DNA of 64,000 nucleotides from Rossellomorea aquimaris (GTDB taxonomy: Bacteria > Bacillota > Bacilli > Bacillales > Bacillaceae_B). The stretch is taken from positions 169,929 to 233,928 of the forward strand of contig NZ_JAIVAR010000004.1 of assembly GCF_020171925.1 (NCBI RefSeq). The letters are read 5' to 3'. The notes beneath the pieces were generated by a model that was given only the letters and a program-made list of their open reading frames with translations, was not told where the DNA came from and did not search any database. This document shows positions 27,597 to 36,067 of the stretch, in pieces. The position numbers and the translations under genes were made by a program. Every line of letters starts with the position of its first letter. Position 1 is the first letter of the stretch.

Positions 27597-29046
27597 GATG
27601 CTTCCAACTCTCCTTTAACGCCTCGCTCAATACCGGCCCCCTGCTGTGACTCGGATACGGGGTACCCAGTAAGTACGCAATCGTAGGAGCCATGGAGACC
27701 AGGCTTCTTTTCTCCTGGACTTTTTCACCTTGTTTGATCCCAGGACCAACCATGAAGAATGGAACATACCTTTCCCCTTCATCCAGGTGGCCGTGACCCC
27801 CGATCCCATCCGCTTGTCCATGATCGGCACAAATCATGAGGGTTGTATTTTCCATTTTCCCTTCTGCTTCGAGCCAATCGACGTATTCTTGTATTAAACG
27901 ATCTGCTTCTTCGATTTTTTCAATATATTCATCATATAGGACGCCCCTGCTATGTCCGATTTGATCTGTCCCGATCAGCTGGACAATGAAAAGATCCGGG
28001 TCTTGTTCATCCATGATTTTTTTAGCTTTATTAATAATATTTCGATCTGCTTTGTCTTTATGCATCACGGCGGTCACCGTTTCAACATCAGCCCCGAACG
28101 AATCGACCAAATGGGCGATCCCGAGCATCTTCCCTTTCTTCCCTACTTTGCGTAGCGAATCAAAGATGCTTTCCACCTTGATCCCTAGCTTCCAGACCAT
28201 ATTGGATTTCATCCCGTGCTCCCTTGGATACGTACCTGTGAACATCGAAGAGAAACAAACGACGGTCCGTGCAGGATAAACGGTCTCCATGTTCAAATAT
28301 TCGGTTCCGTTCTCTTTCAGTCCATCAAGAAACGGGGTATTTGCTTCATAGAACCGCTCTTTCCTCATGCCATCAATGACAATCACAACCACTTTATCAT
28401 TCACGGCTTCCTCTGATGCAGGATCATCCGTAAAGGAGTCGTACTGATCCGGTTTCCAGTCAAAAAGGAAATGATGCAGGATGAATGCCAGCGCGAATAC
28501 CGCCCCGTACAAGATGAAATAGTGAGTCATCGGGAGGAATTCACCCATGGACATCGTCGTCATCATCCCATTCCACACGGCTAATAGTAGAAGGAATTTC
28601 GGTAACTGTTCCTGTGCATTTCCGCTTGTGGAATCACTGTTTTTCAGGACCAACTTCCAGAACCTTGTAAAATTCAACCAATCCGTACCGATCCTTAGGT
28701 GATAATAAAATGTTCCCCAGAAAAAAACGGTGAAAAAGAAATAAAGTCCGATCCCGAGACCCCAAAGGGCGAGATTGGGTGGTTCAAAGAAAAGAAGGAA
28801 ACCAACGATTGGAATCCACAAATAGTTTCTCAGGAACAATGGGAAATCATAGTGAAAATACAGCATAAATAAAGGTAAGGTGAACAGCAAGCTGATGAGG
28901 AAGGAAAACCATTCGCCCTGTAGAAGTTCTGGAAAATGAAAGATTCCCATTGTACCCACAACAAAGATAGGGGTGAATGGCTTACCTTCATTCAGGAGAT
29001 TCCAGCATCTCGCCGCTGTCTTTTCAAATTTTGATGCACTTTTCAA
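27589..29046 (-). CDS. Membrane-anchored alkaline-phosphatase-superfamily phosphodiesterase/phosphotransferase
   Basis: 485-residue protein: a hydrophobic N-terminal half with about five or six transmembrane helices (to about residue 195), then an extracellular metal-dependent domain. Superfamily motifs: VVVIVIDGMRKER (metal Asp), PARTVVCFSSMFTG (Thr nucleophile), LIGTDQIGHSRG and ADHGQADGIGGHGH (metal Asp/His). The fold is shared by nucleotide pyrophosphatases, LtaS-like and phosphoethanolamine transferases, so the reaction cannot be fixed. TTG start at 29046. It lies 6 nt after the flippase gene and overlaps the GT2 gene. Confidence 0.8.
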   Translation of the reverse strand: MKSASKFEKTAARCWNLLNEGKPFTPIFVVGTMGIFHFPELLQGEWFSFLISLLFTLPLFMLYFHYDFPLFLRNYLWIPIVGFLLFFEPPNLALWGLGIGLYFFFTVFFWGTFYYHLRIGTDWLNFTRFWKLVLKNSDSTSGNAQEQLPKFLLLLAVWNGMMTTMSMGEFLPMTHYFILYGAVFALAFILHHFLFDWKPDQYDSFTDDPASEEAVNDKVVVIVIDGMRKERFYEANTPFLDGLKENGTEYLNMETVYPARTVVCFSSMFTGTYPREHGMKSNMVWKLGIKVESIFDSLRKVGKKGKMLGIAHLVDSFGADVETVTAVMHKDKADRNIINKAKKIMDEQDPDLFIVQLIGTDQIGHSRGVLYDEYIEKIEEADRLIQEYVDWLEAEGKMENTTLMICADHGQADGIGGHGHLDEGERYVPFFMVGPGIKQGEKVQEKRSLVSMAPTIAYLLGTPYPSHSRGPVLSEALKESWKHLE

Positions 29047-29052
29047 TCTTAA

Positions 29053-29985
29053 TCATCCTTTCAACTTGACCCACCGTTTCATATTTTCAAAGGAAACAGG
29101 TGATCGTACAATTACAATTCCCCCGACGATAAACGAGAAGATAAATTTCAGTCCGTGACTGATGATCGCCATGGATAGACCTTCACTAAGCGGTACACCG
29201 ACTGATAGCAAGGTAAAGCTCATGACGGATTCATAGGTACCCAATCCTCCGGGTGCGAACTGGAATAACTGCCCGATGATCGTCACACTATTGATCCAAA
29301 TCGAGGTTTCCAGGGGAAGGGGGGCTCCTATGATGGCAGCGACCCCGAAAAGGATGGCACCTTCCATCATCCAACTGATCGAAACCAACCCTATGACCAA
29401 TAATCCCCTCGCTCCAGAAAGTGCGTCTTTCAGCATGTGATATTGGCGCATCAAGAAGTCTGGAAAAGCGGCGACAAGAATGACTCCAGCCGTCATGATG
29501 GCGATGCCAACCAACGCCACCGGCACAATGCCGGGTAACTCGAGGGGAAACGGAAAGAAGGGAAGGCCAAGGATGACCAGTACCATAAGAGCCAATGTGT
29601 CCAACACCCTCAATACAAATACGGAATGAAACGACTGCTCGACACTGATTTGCTTTTCACGCTGATTCATCACCATGACCCTTAATCCATCACCCACTTT
29701 TAAAGGAAGCAGATGATTGAACAACAAACTATAAAACAAGCCGATCATACAGCTTGAAATCCTTACCCCTTCATTTAGATACAATTTCCATGCAACGCCT
29801 TTGAGAAAAAACGATAGACAATAGATTCCTACGATCACGACAATCATGACAGGATGGGAGAGTATTTGCTTAAAAGCTTCTGACATATGTTCTTTATCAT
29901 AAAAAAAGAAAAGCAGGAAAAGAAAGAATAGCAATAGAATGAACCTCACCATGTTCTTTGCTATTTTAAAAGCTGTTCTGTTCAT
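29053..29985 (-). CDS. YbhN/MprF-N-type flippase-like integral membrane protein (UPF0104)
   Basis: 310 residues and about eight transmembrane helices. The signature FAPGGLGTYESVMSFTLL of the lysylphosphatidylglycerol-synthase transmembrane family is present, with LLPLKVGDGLRVMVM earlier. MprF members of this family flip aminoacyl lipids; stand-alone members often sit with glycosyltransferases and are thought to move or elongate lipid-linked sugars. ATG at 29985 lies inside the end of the epimerase gene (20-nt overlap), showing tight co-translation. Confidence 0.82.
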   Translation of the reverse strand: MNRTAFKIAKNMVRFILLLFFLFLLFFFYDKEHMSEAFKQILSHPVMIVVIVGIYCLSFFLKGVAWKLYLNEGVRISSCMIGLFYSLLFNHLLPLKVGDGLRVMVMNQREKQISVEQSFHSVFVLRVLDTLALMVLVILGLPFFPFPLELPGIVPVALVGIAIMTAGVILVAAFPDFLMRQYHMLKDALSGARGLLVIGLVSISWMMEGAILFGVAAIIGAPLPLETSIWINSVTIIGQLFQFAPGGLGTYESVMSFTLLSVGVPLSEGLSMAIISHGLKFIFSFIVGGIVIVRSPVSFENMKRWVKLKG

Positions 29986-30919
29986 GTTCTTTCATCCATT
30001 GGACCGTTCTCCTTATCCCTTCTGCAAATGTGATGGAAGGATTATATCCTAGAAGTTTCTTTGCCTCTCCGATATCAGCCCAGGTTGATGTGACATCCCC
30101 TAGTCTTCGATCCGTCACCTGCAATCGCAATGAAGGAAAATGGCTTTTCAGTTCTTCCACGAGGCGTTCCATTGAAACCGGTTTGCCATTTCCGAGATTG
30201 AATGTGCCTGTCACATCCTTCACGATCGCCTTATACGTTCCATCTACAATATCATCAATATACGTATAATCCCGTTTGTTTTCCATTCCAAATATCGGAA
30301 TTTCCTCATCTGCCATCAGTTTGCTTATAAAAGAATAGATGGCCATGTCGGGTCTTCCCCATGGTCCGTAGACGGTAAAGAAACGGAGAATCGTCAAGTC
30401 CAAGTCGTAGATCGAGGCATAAGCTTTACAGAATGATTCTGCGCTGAATTTCGCTGCGGCATATGGTGACACGACCTCTCCCTTTGCATCTTCTTCCATG
30501 GAAGGTGCTTGTTTGGTATTCCCATAAACAGATGAAGAGGAAGCGAATATGAATTTTTTCGTGCCACTCTCACCTGCCATCCGTAATGTATTAATCGTTG
30601 CTTTTATATCATAATCAACGTATTCGTTCGGAACAGACAAGGAATGGGAGACTCCCGGTATCGCGGCTAAATGAACGACACAATCTGCTTTAAATGAATG
30701 GAACAGGCTTTTCAGTTCATCTTCATCAGCCAATAAATCCTTTTTCACAAAAGTGACCGGTCCCGTTTCCTGTACGAAGGATAGCTGTCTTTTTTTCCTC
30801 TCTGGTGAATAATAGGGGTGCAAGCTGTCAATGATCAGAAGCTCATGCTTCTCTTCGATGAGCTTCCTTGATAAATGAGATCCTATGAACCCGGCACCGC
30901 CTGTAACAATGATTTTCAA
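29966..30919 (-). CDS. Extended short-chain dehydrogenase, NAD-dependent sugar-nucleotide epimerase
   Basis: 317 residues with the Rossmann motif GGAGFIGSH (residues 7-15), SSSVYG with the catalytic Ser/Thr region, and YAAAK (catalytic Tyr-x-x-x-Lys). Closest in style to UDP-glucose/glucuronate 4-epimerases, though substrate specificity cannot be read off. TTG start at 30919 with GAGGTG 6 nt upstream. First gene of a four-gene operon for an envelope glycan or glycolipid. Confidence 0.85.
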   Translation of the reverse strand: MKIIVTGGAGFIGSHLSRKLIEEKHELLIIDSLHPYYSPERKKRQLSFVQETGPVTFVKKDLLADEDELKSLFHSFKADCVVHLAAIPGVSHSLSVPNEYVDYDIKATINTLRMAGESGTKKFIFASSSSVYGNTKQAPSMEEDAKGEVVSPYAAAKFSAESFCKAYASIYDLDLTILRFFTVYGPWGRPDMAIYSFISKLMADEEIPIFGMENKRDYTYIDDIVDGTYKAIVKDVTGTFNLGNGKPVSMERLVEELKSHFPSLRLQVTDRRLGDVTSTWADIGEAKKLLGYNPSITFAEGIRRTVQWMKEHEQNSF

Positions 30920-30995
30920 TTCTTACACCTCGTAACCTGCGTTTTAATCATTCTATATTGTAACGCACTTTCATTATCAGTACATCCAGAAAGCG

Positions 30996-31087
30996 AAAAA
31001 AGGTTGACCCGATTGCGTTTTAAAAGTCCCCCTTCAAATCCGGATGAATTTGAAGAAGGGACTTCACACAATTGCTCAGGGTCAACC
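30996..31087 (-). terminator. Nested terminator of the iron lipoprotein gene
   Basis: Outer stem GGTTGACCC / GGGTCAACC encloses an inner stem AAGTCCC...GGGGACTT with an ATTTGAAG/CTTCAAAT core; six U follow on the minus strand. It lies 8 nt after the lipoprotein stop and upstream of the epimerase gene. Confidence 0.85.
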
Positions 31088-31094
31088 CAAAAGA

Positions 31095-32288
31095 CTATTT
31101 ATTCGCTTTCGTAATCACATCATTCAACATTTTTTCAATGTCCGGTCTTAGCGCTTCTGCTTTATCTTTGTCTTGTGACTTTACAGCTTCTAAGTAGCTT
31201 TGAGCATCAGTTGATAACGTTTGATACGCTTCTTCACCCAGTATAGAGCTTATATCTGATGAGATCAGATCAATGAAGAGAGCACCTTCCAAGGCCGTGA
31301 TGGCCGATTTGTCTTCTCCCCAGTACTCTTCGCTCTCTTCGTATTCGTGCAAGGCGATTTTGGAGAATCCACGAACAAATGCATGGTTCACTTCTTCAGG
31401 ATCGATTGTTGTCACATCTGTCTGTAAATCAAATTGATTGTTGATGTATTCGGCTTCTTCTGGGGCATTCTTTGATAGGTAGCTTGAAAGAGATTGATAG
31501 AATGCCCAACCTTCAGCCTGTTCCGCTTTTGCAGCTTCAGGATTTTCCTTTGCTTCTTCGGATGCTTTCATTGCATATCCATTTGGAAGCGCACCTGCTG
31601 CAAGGTAGAACGTCTTCATTAATGTTTTGTCAACGACTTGCTTACCGAGCTGGAATCCAAGTTCGTCATCTTCTTCAACAGCCTTCTCCATTTCAGAGAA
31701 GCCACCATTTATGACATCGACCATAGTGGTGCTATAAGCCTGATCGCGCTTTTCAACAGTCGGCTCGAGAATTTCATAGAATTCCTTCGCCTCTTCGATT
31801 TCTTCGTTCACTTCTTCTTTATTATCCCAGTTTTCCGCTACTTCAGTGAATTCATGTTTGATGGTCGTATAGAAAACTTTCTGCATCAGTTTATCGAAGA
31901 TCTGTGCCACTACAACTTTGTCCATCGAACCTTCTTTTCCAGCCTGAAGGGCTGTTGAGATATGTTCATCCACAGTATCCTCAAACTCCTGATCGCGTTT
32001 TTGGACAAGTTCCTGTAAATCTTCTTGATAGATCGATGTTACTTTATCAAAGTCGACTTCCTTATCTTCTTTTGCCTTTGAAAGCTCGGTCTTTGCTTCT
32101 TCAAATGATGCAGCAAAGTCGACTTCCTCATGTTCTGCTTCCTCTTCTTTTTCAACTTGTTCAGAATCCCCTGATGAAGAAGTCTTATTTTGATCTCCTT
32201 CCGTTTTCTCATCTGTCCCGCATCCTGCCAGAACGGAACCTGTTAATAAGAATGCAGCAAAAATCTTGGATAGCTCTCTTTTTCTCAT
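31095..32288 (-). CDS. Fur-controlled lipoprotein with a duplicated helical domain
   Basis: 397-residue lipoprotein: signal peptide with lipobox LAGC (Cys23), an acidic Ser/Glu linker, then two related helical modules. Module 1 (QKRDQEFEDTVDEHI... IFDKLMQKVFYTTIKHEF) aligns with module 2 (EKRDQAYSTTMVDVI... VVDKTLMKTFYLAAGAL), showing an internal duplication. No named family is recognised with certainty. Two Fur-type boxes precede the start at 32288 (ATG after GGGGG), so a role in iron capture is likely, perhaps feeding the FTR1 permease encoded 4.5 kb downstream. Confidence 0.72.
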   Translation of the reverse strand: MRKRELSKIFAAFLLTGSVLAGCGTDEKTEGDQNKTSSSGDSEQVEKEEEAEHEEVDFAASFEEAKTELSKAKEDKEVDFDKVTSIYQEDLQELVQKRDQEFEDTVDEHISTALQAGKEGSMDKVVVAQIFDKLMQKVFYTTIKHEFTEVAENWDNKEEVNEEIEEAKEFYEILEPTVEKRDQAYSTTMVDVINGGFSEMEKAVEEDDELGFQLGKQVVDKTLMKTFYLAAGALPNGYAMKASEEAKENPEAAKAEQAEGWAFYQSLSSYLSKNAPEEAEYINNQFDLQTDVTTIDPEEVNHAFVRGFSKIALHEYEESEEYWGEDKSAITALEGALFIDLISSDISSILGEEAYQTLSTDAQSYLEAVKSQDKDKAEALRPDIEKMLNDVITKANK

Positions 32289-32313
32289 ATGTAGTAACCC
32301 CCGACTATTTAAA

Positions 32314-32328
32314 TGATAATGATTTTCA
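32314..32328. promoter_or_regulatory. Fur box 1 of the lipoprotein gene
   Basis: TGATAATGATTTTCA: one mismatch to the 7-1-7 Fur consensus, 26 nt upstream of the start codon. Confidence 0.82.
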
Positions 32329-32346
32329 ATTCCAGTTAAATTATAT

Positions 32347-32361
32347 CGAGAATGATTCTCA
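32347..32361. promoter_or_regulatory. Fur box 2 of the lipoprotein gene
   Basis: CGAGAATGATTCTCA: symmetrical GAGAAT/ATTCTC arms typical of Gram-positive Fur-type boxes, 33 bp from box 1 (about three helical turns). Confidence 0.75.
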
Positions 32362-32452
32362 TAGTCAACGGATTTTTTAAAAAATTCGATCAAGCCGGTT
32401 GTGGTGATGGCAAATAATTGTTGATCCTGCTTGATGCGGGGAGTCAAGACAA

Positions 32453-32482
32453 TAAAAAAACCAGGACTGTAGACCAGCCCCG
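32453..32482 (-). terminator. Terminator of trxA
   Basis: Minus strand CCGGGGCTG / CAGTCCTGG (9 bp with two wobbles, loop GTCTA) followed by seven U. Confidence 0.8.
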
Positions 32483-32497
32483 GTAATTGACGTTCAA

Positions 32498-32812
32498 TTA
32501 TGCATGTTTGTTTAATAATTCAGCAAGTGCTTCCTTAGGTTGGAAACCGATGACTTTGTCAACGACTTCTCCGTCTTTCATGACGACTAACGTCGGGATG
32601 CTCATAACCCCGTATTTACCTGCAGTTTCTTGGTTTTCGTCAACGTCGACTTTAACGATTTTCACTTTATCGCCCATTTCGCTATCAAGCTCTTCCAATA
32701 CTGGGGCGATCATTTTACAAGGTCCACACCAAGGAGCCCAGAAATCTGCCAGTACCAGTCCAGAGTTTGTTTCGCTTGAGAAGTTTTGATCAGTAGCGTT
32801 TGTGATTGCCAT
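32498..32812 (-). CDS. trxA: Thioredoxin
   Basis: 104-residue general disulfide reductase with active site WCGPC (Cys29, Cys32), the buried Asp in LADFWAPW and the cis-proline in MSIPTLV. The start is the ATG at 32812, preceded by AGGAGG, giving the standard length; the open frame extends upstream without support. Own terminator, so monocistronic. Confidence 0.98.
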   Translation of the reverse strand: MAITNATDQNFSSETNSGLVLADFWAPWCGPCKMIAPVLEELDSEMGDKVKIVKVDVDENQETAGKYGVMSIPTLVVMKDGEVVDKVIGFQPKEALAELLNKHA

Positions 32813-33031
32813 AAGTATATGCCCTCCTAATTTCATTCAATCTAATGTAAGTATATCATCGATAAAAAGGCTATGCATTAAATCTGCTCGTTGGTAATAT
32901 ACCCTTACATAATCGTTCTATACAGCCACTCAAAAAATTGACGGTAATGATATACACTGCAAAAAAAGAGCTGGGACATAACTAAGAACTATACAAATAA
33001 AGACGAACAATATCAGTTCCTGTTTTTAATA

Positions 33032-33166
33032 CCGCTTATGATTTCCGTGCAAGACTTCGCTTTCCGCGGGTAGCCCGTGAGCCTCCTCGTCACTTCGTGA
33101 GCTGCGGGGTCTCACATAAGCTACTCTTCCCGCAGGAGTCTTCGTCTTGCACTCCAATCAACCGCT
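33032..33166. repeat. MITE-like inverted-repeat element, copy B
   Basis: About 135 bp: left arm CCGCTTATGATTTCCGTGCA, right arm TGCACTCCAATCAACCGCTA; GC-rich branched centre (CCGCGGG / CCCGCAGG). It shares with copy A even the left flank TTTTTAATAC, so the element may start several bases earlier. Confidence 0.88.
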
Positions 33167-33208
33167 AGATAGTTGTAAAATCTATTCGTACAGTTATACA
33201 AATAGTTA

Positions 33209-33256
33209 AAAACCCGAACTAATTTGCCTTTCTATAGACAAATTAGTTCGGGTTTT
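33209..33256 (-). terminator. Strong hairpin, probable terminator of etfA
   Basis: 18-bp perfect stem AAAACCCGAACTAATTTG / CAAATTAGTTCGGGTTTT with a 12-nt loop and GGGTTTTTAAC on the minus strand. It lies 80 nt past the etfA stop, inside the composite palindrome. Confidence 0.75.
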
Positions 33257-33335
33257 ACTGTGTCTGAAACACTTTTGTCCCAGCCTCTTTCTCTTGTACC
33301 ATTCTATTACCCGATCACTGATTTGTTAAACTGGA

Positions 33336-34316
33336 TCAGGAAGAAGCCACTTTAAGTTTCTTGAATTCTTCTGTCAGCATCGGTACGACTTCGAACAGGT
33401 CACCAACGATCCCGTAATCAGCAACATTGAAAATGTTTGCTTCTGGATCTTTATTGATTGCCACGATGACTTTCGAGTTGGACATACCGGCTAAATGCTG
33501 GATGGCCCCTGAAATTCCACACGCGATGTATAAATCAGGTGTTACCACTTTACCAGTTTGACCGATTTGAAGGGAATAATCACAGTAATCTGCATCACAT
33601 GCCCCGCGGGATGCACCAACCGCACCTCCAAGAACATCGGCCAATTCCTTCAACGGTTCGAATCCGTCTTCACTCTTTACACCGCGTCCGCCGGCGATGA
33701 TGACCTTCGCTTCGGAAAGATCAACGCCTTCGCTTGCTTTACGGACTACATCCTTGATGATGGCGCGAAGGTCTTTCACATCCACTGATAGGGATGAAAC
33801 GTCACCAGAACGGGATTCATCCTTTTCGAGTGGCTCGATATTATTTGGACGGATGGTTGCAAAAATCAAACCATCAGTCACGATTTTCTTTTCAAATGCC
33901 TTACCAGAGTAAATCGGACGAGTGAAAACAAGGTTTCCTCCCGCTTCCTCTAAGGAAGTCGCATCCGAGATCAGTCCTGTGCTCAGCTTGCTTGCAAGCT
34001 TTGGTGACAGGTCTTTTCCTAAAGCTGTATGTCCAAAGATGATCGCTTCAGGCTTTTCCTGTTCGATGACAGCCATCAATGCCTGTGAGTATCCATCCGA
34101 AGTATACTGTTCAAGCTTATCATTTTCAACCACGATCACTTTTTCTGCACCGTACTGGATCATTTCATTCCCTAATGCGCTTACATCTTTACCGGCTAAA
34201 ACACCGATGACTTCGCCGCCTTCTGCAACAGTTTTACCCGCAGCGATCGCTTCGAAAGAAACATTACGCAATGATCCGTCTCTGACTTCCCCTAGTACCA
34301 ATACTTTTCTTGCCAT
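33336..34316 (-). CDS. etfA: Electron transfer flavoprotein alpha subunit
   Basis: Soluble FAD-carrying half of ETF that takes electrons from acyl-CoA dehydrogenases. The N-terminal domain is followed by the FAD-binding C-terminal domain with [51 protein letters not shown] and NKDPEANIF. 326 residues, family length. It lies 59 nt downstream of etfB at the end of the fadR-fadB-etfB-etfA group. Confidence 0.97.
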   Translation of the reverse strand: MARKVLVLGEVRDGSLRNVSFEAIAAGKTVAEGGEVIGVLAGKDVSALGNEMIQYGAEKVIVVENDKLEQYTSDGYSQALMAVIEQEKPEAIIFGHTALGKDLSPKLASKLSTGLISDATSLEEAGGNLVFTRPIYSGKAFEKKIVTDGLIFATIRPNNIEPLEKDESRSGDVSSLSVDVKDLRAIIKDVVRKASEGVDLSEAKVIIAGGRGVKSEDGFEPLKELADVLGGAVGASRGACDADYCDYSLQIGQTGKVVTPDLYIACGISGAIQHLAGMSNSKVIVAINKDPEANIFNVADYGIVGDLFEVVPMLTEEFKKLKVASS

Positions 34317-34375
34317 GTTAAATACCCCCTGATTGTTAGTTGTCCTGAATAGATAAGTGCTTACTTAATTCCGAA

Positions 34376-35149
34376 TCAAACTACTTTCGCTTCGTTGCGA
34401 AGAAGTTGTACAAGCTCTGACACCTGTGCATCCAGCTCGCCTTCAAGTACTTTACCTGCTTCTTTCTTAGGCGGTAGGTAGATTTCGATTGTTTTCGTCT
34501 TTGCTTCCACATCATCTTCATCCAGATCTAAATCATCAAGTTCCAACTCTTCAAGAGGCTTCTTTTTCGCCTTCATGATTCCTGGAAGAGATGGATAACG
34601 AGGTTCATTCAAACCTTGCTGTGCAGTCACCAATAACGGAAGGGAAGTTTCAATCACTTCGGAATCCCCTTCGACATCACGTGTGACAGTCACGGTATCA
34701 CCGGCGATTTCAAGCTTCGTGATCGTCGTAACATAAGGAATATCCAATTGTTCTGCAACACGTGGACCAACTTGTCCAGAACCTCCATCGATCGCTACAT
34801 TTCCAGCAAGGATCAAATCGACTTCCTGTTCTTTCAAGTATTGAGATAGAATGGTTGCCGTTGTGAATTGATCTCCATGATCAAGATCGTCTTCCGTGTT
34901 GATCAACACAGCTTTGTCTGCTCCCATGGCTAAAGCCGTTCTAAGCTGCTTTTCGCTTTCTTCGCCACCGACAGTGACCACTGTCACTTCTCCGCCATGA
35001 GCATCCCGTACTTGGATGGCTTCCTCAACGGCATACTCATCGTATGGATTTATAATGAATTCCGCTCCATCTTCTGCAATCTGACCGTTTTGGATCGAAA
35101 TTTTCTCCTCAGTATCAAACGTTCTTTTCAAAAGTACATAGATGTTCAT
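34376..35149 (-). CDS. etfB: Electron transfer flavoprotein beta subunit
   Basis: 257-residue AMP-binding partner of EtfA. Visible: GQIAEDGAEFIINPYDEYAVEEA, the switch segment DLILAGNVAIDGGSGQVGPRVAEQL, and the recognition loop LPGIMKAKKKP that docks to acyl-CoA dehydrogenases. It follows fadB after a 144-nt gap containing a hairpin. Confidence 0.97.
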   Translation of the reverse strand: MNIYVLLKRTFDTEEKISIQNGQIAEDGAEFIINPYDEYAVEEAIQVRDAHGGEVTVVTVGGEESEKQLRTALAMGADKAVLINTEDDLDHGDQFTTATILSQYLKEQEVDLILAGNVAIDGGSGQVGPRVAEQLDIPYVTTITKLEIAGDTVTVTRDVEGDSEVIETSLPLLVTAQQGLNEPRYPSLPGIMKAKKKPLEELELDDLDLDEDDVEAKTKTIEIYLPPKKEAGKVLEGELDAQVSELVQLLRNEAKVV

Positions 35150-35220
35150 TCGTTAGTCCCTCCTAATAATTAAAACATTCTTTCCCTTAAAAAGATTTTG
35201 AATATTTTGCCCCTTTGTAA

Positions 35221-35259
35221 GGGTGGCGCTTACGAAATGATACCGTTTTCACGCCACCC
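35221..35259 (-). other. Intercistronic hairpin between fadB and etfB
   Basis: 8-bp GC-rich stem GGGTGGCG / CGCCACCC with a 23-nt loop and no following U-run, so it is not a classical terminator. It could stabilise or process the polycistronic message, or attenuate it. Confidence 0.55.
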
Positions 35260-35293
35260 TCATCTAGATTTTACTATATTAGTAGAATATTAT

Positions 35294-36064
35294 CTAGCCT
35301 TTAAAGTCAGGTTCTCTCTTTTCTATGAAAGCCGAGATCCCTTCCTTGGCATCTTCTGATACGAATACGTCACCAAAAAGATCAGACTCTCTCATGACCC
35401 CTTCGTAGAAGCGGTCATCTTTCGTATAGCTGAGTAACTCGATTGCCGCTTTCATGGCACCAGGACTCTTCTTCGCGATTTTCTGTGCCATTTCATCCGC
35501 TCTTTCGAAAAGCTCATCCTCAGGAAACGCTTTATTGGCAAGCCCCCACTGGACTGCTTCCGTACCACTGATCGGCTCGCTTGTTAAAAGCATTTCTGCC
35601 GCTTTTGCCCGCCCGACAAGCTTTGGTAAACGCTGTGACCCCGCAAATCCGGGAACGAGCCCCAATTGTAATTCAGGAAGGCCGAGTTTGGCGTTCTCAC
35701 TGACGAGACGGATATGACAGCCCATCGCCAGCTCAAGGCCGCCACCTAAAGCAGCACCGTGAATGGCTGCGATGATCGGTTTAGAAAAGTTCTCCATACG
35801 CTCGAAAACATCTTGTCCTTTCTTTGCAAGCTGGGAGAATTCCTCACCTGTTTCAATCGTCGTGAATTCTTTGATATCGGCTCCTGCAGAGAAGAAACGT
35901 CCTTCACCCTTCAGCAGGATGACCCTTACTTCCGGATTTCCTTCCAGCTCATCAAGTATGGCATCGATCTCTCTTATCAGACCACTTGCAAGGGCATTTG
36001 CAGGCGGCCGCTGTATGGTGACATGCGCTACCTTTCCCTCTAATGCCCATGATAAATTCTCCAT
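35294..36064 (-). CDS. fadB: Enoyl-CoA hydratase
   Basis: Crotonase-fold enzyme hydrating trans-2-enoyl-CoA in beta-oxidation. The oxyanion-hole segments are SAGADIKEF and IHGAALGGGLELAMGCH, with a catalytic Glu in LPELQLGLVPGF. 256 residues. It starts 3 nt after the fadR stop, so the two are co-transcribed and repressed together by FadR. Confidence 0.94.
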   Translation of the reverse strand: MENLSWALEGKVAHVTIQRPPANALASGLIREIDAILDELEGNPEVRVILLKGEGRFFSAGADIKEFTTIETGEEFSQLAKKGQDVFERMENFSKPIIAAIHGAALGGGLELAMGCHIRLVSENAKLGLPELQLGLVPGFAGSQRLPKLVGRAKAAEMLLTSEPISGTEAVQWGLANKAFPEDELFERADEMAQKIAKKSPGAMKAAIELLSYTKDDRFYEGVMRESDLFGDVFVSEDAKEGISAFIEKREPDFKG

Positions 36065-36067
36065 ATG

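Larger units (their letters stand above)
32965..33290. repeat. Composite palindrome (GAGCTGGGACA...TGTCCCAGC) enclosing copy B
   Basis: The outer arms AAAGAGCTGGGACA (32965-32978) and TGTCCCAGCCTCTTT (33276-33290) are inverted repeats enclosing about 300 bp. Inside lie MITE-like copy B and an 18-bp perfect hairpin (33209-33256). The direct repeat TATACAAATA occurs on either side of copy B (32990-32999 and 33195-33204). Together these fill the trxA-etfA gap, where I see no coding sequence. Confidence 0.7.

Noticed and set aside
23359..32447. Prophage or integrative element between uvrC and trxA
   Set aside because: No integrase, transposase, phage gene or attachment-site duplication is visible; base composition and codon use look like those of the neighbours. 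It is treated as an accessory insertion of unknown origin.
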